Below are positions 62,942 through 64,000 of a DNA stretch of 64,000 nucleotides, in pieces. The notes below the pieces were generated by a model that was given only the letters and a program-made list of their open reading frames with translations, did not search any database and was not told the origin of the DNA. The translations under genes were made by a program, and so were the position numbers. The stretch comes from Tubulanus polymorphus (lineage: Eukaryota > Nemertea > Palaeonemertea > Tubulaniformes > Tubulanidae), in contig NC_134027.1 of assembly GCF_964204645.1 (NCBI RefSeq), positions 6,064,485 to 6,128,484 of the forward strand, given 5' to 3'. Each line of letters starts with the position of its first letter. The stretch's first letter is position 1.

Positions 62942-63950
62942 CTACCCACACTTAGTCGGTTTCGGCCTTTCCATTGGCCAGTACTTGAAGCCTTGTCTAG
63001 CCCTTTCGTTGTACGATGTCCGTAGATGACCGTGAGAAGTTTTGGCCCGATCTAGATGGCTGTTTCCCGGCAGATGGCGGACGGATGACATTAAACCATC
63101 AAGGTCGGTTCTAACGGGTACACTTTGAAACACTGGATGGCGACCTTCCTCATTTGCATCAGTTTTATTTTGAACGCTTTCTTTGTTCGTAGATTGATGA
63201 GGGATCGTTACTGAAATGGTTTATCAACAACAATGACGATATACAGAATCTTTATGTATACGTTCTTTTCTATATTACACAATTCTAGAATAAATGTTAC
63301 TAACGTTCATGTGGTGTTCGAGCAGAGACATTTCCGGACTAAAATCAAAACAGTATAAAACTTTTGAATGAAATCATACAATCAGACTGTTGGTCGCTTT
63401 AATCATCGAGCTAACTAACCTTAACTCTTAATTTAGCCCAATGATCAGTACATTGTATCGGCTGAAGTGCTAATTCGTTACTCGCCCATCGAGAGATGCT
63501 ATAAAAATATTAGGTCGTAAGAAAATAATGTATATACTCATGACAACTGAAAGTCCATGTTATGCTAATCATGACTGAGTCTATAAGGTAATTACGGACG
63601 ATAAAAGTTACCCATGAATATGCTTCGAAGGGCTTGTGAGCGGCTATATTGTATGAACACAAAAATGAATAGACGGCTTTTTCAAACAGCCTTTTAAATA
63701 TACCTAGCTGTTTTTCTAAACATTGGCTTCTGTGTAAGAAACACTCACAATGAGTCCCCACGAGTCAAGTCAATTTAGTAATTCGATAGCATTCATACTC
63801 TCTTCCTTAGAATATCTAACAGCAAGTGTAGATTTACAAGACGAATTTTATTTAACGTTTATCTATAAGCAACCATACCAATTGCCTCAAAGTTTCTTAC
63901 GAACTGAGATGATATATAATGATTAAGACTTACCTAGATTGTTGTGGCAT
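62942..63950 (-). CDS. Unrecognised small basic protein, 132 aa, four exons
   Basis: Assembled from splice signals: 63950-63934 (ATG, MPQQS), 63498-63420, 63338-63305 and 63210-62942. Junction phases are 2, 0 and 1, all GT-AG, and the total is 399 nt. An in-frame TAA lies just upstream of the ATG in the same exon. The protein reads ISRWASNELALQP, then CTDHWAKLRVK, SGNVSARTPHE, a polar region, SSVRHLPGNSHLDRAKTSHG and the tail RQGFKYWPMERPKPTKCG. It has no membrane helix or signal peptide, is basic and hydrophilic, and contains Trp/Tyr-Pro motifs of the sort seen in small ciliary or sperm axoneme proteins, which is only a guess. It is tail-to-tail with RIM. Confidence 0.6.
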
Positions 63951-64000
63951 AATTTGATGTTGGATTCTTGCTTATTCTCTGGATAAGATATTGCCGTCAA

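Noticed and set aside
1-64000. CRISPR arrays, operons, Shine-Dalgarno sites or other prokaryotic features
   Set aside because: The window is eukaryotic throughout, with spliced genes and no direct-repeat/spacer arrays.

Overview
The window is nuclear DNA from an intron-rich bilaterian invertebrate. It is AT-rich, with GT-AG introns of about 0.1-4 kb, long non-coding stretches, AATAAA poly(A) signals, small terminal-inverted-repeat transposons and TA microsatellites. The gene set (dystroglycan, MFSD5, an FHOD formin, RIM) is metazoan. A marine lophotrochozoan such as a mollusc or annelid is my guess, but nothing in the sequence proves it. I built the gene models by hand from splice sites, reading phase and protein resemblance. 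Every multi-exon model that runs from start to stop has a coding length divisible by three.

Layout. (1) 2-1684, + strand: the 3' end of the dystroglycan gene, entering the window exactly at the furin-type site of alpha-dystroglycan and followed by a long 3' UTR. (2) 4.7-7.1 kb: intergenic DNA with a 146-bp pogo-like MITE. (3) 7298-12833, - strand: a complete 13-exon MFSD5 (molybdate-anion transporter family) gene, 463 aa. Its first coding intron holds a 527-bp inverted-repeat element that carries a tRNA-like Pol III module. (4) 14176-20475, + strand: two tiny leading exons and one 2955-nt exon encoding a Tyr/Gly/Ser-rich disordered protein. It is either a separate gene or an alternative N-terminus of the next gene. 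(5) 21383-33190, + strand: a complete 24-exon FHOD formin of 1455 or 1462 aa (GBD, FH3, FH1, FH2, DAD). (6) 33.2-37.0 kb: FHOD 3' UTR, then a probable promoter cluster. (7) 37025-61552, + strand: a complete 24-exon RIM/UNC-10 active-zone scaffold of 2958 aa (zinc finger, giant disordered linker, PDZ, C2A, C2B), with a possible extra cassette exon. (8) 62942-63950, - strand: an unrecognised four-exon gene encoding 132 aa, convergent with RIM.

The genes do not form a pathway. Dystroglycan and FHOD both act at the cell cortex and in muscle cytoskeleton, RIM organises presynaptic vesicle release, and MFSD5 is a membrane transporter. The least explained parts are the 1007-residue protein upstream of FHOD, the small - strand gene at the right end, the tRNA-bearing inverted-repeat element, and the unusual parts of RIM (a myristoylation-type N-terminus, an Arg/Asp repeat tract and a proline motif moved upstream of the PDZ).
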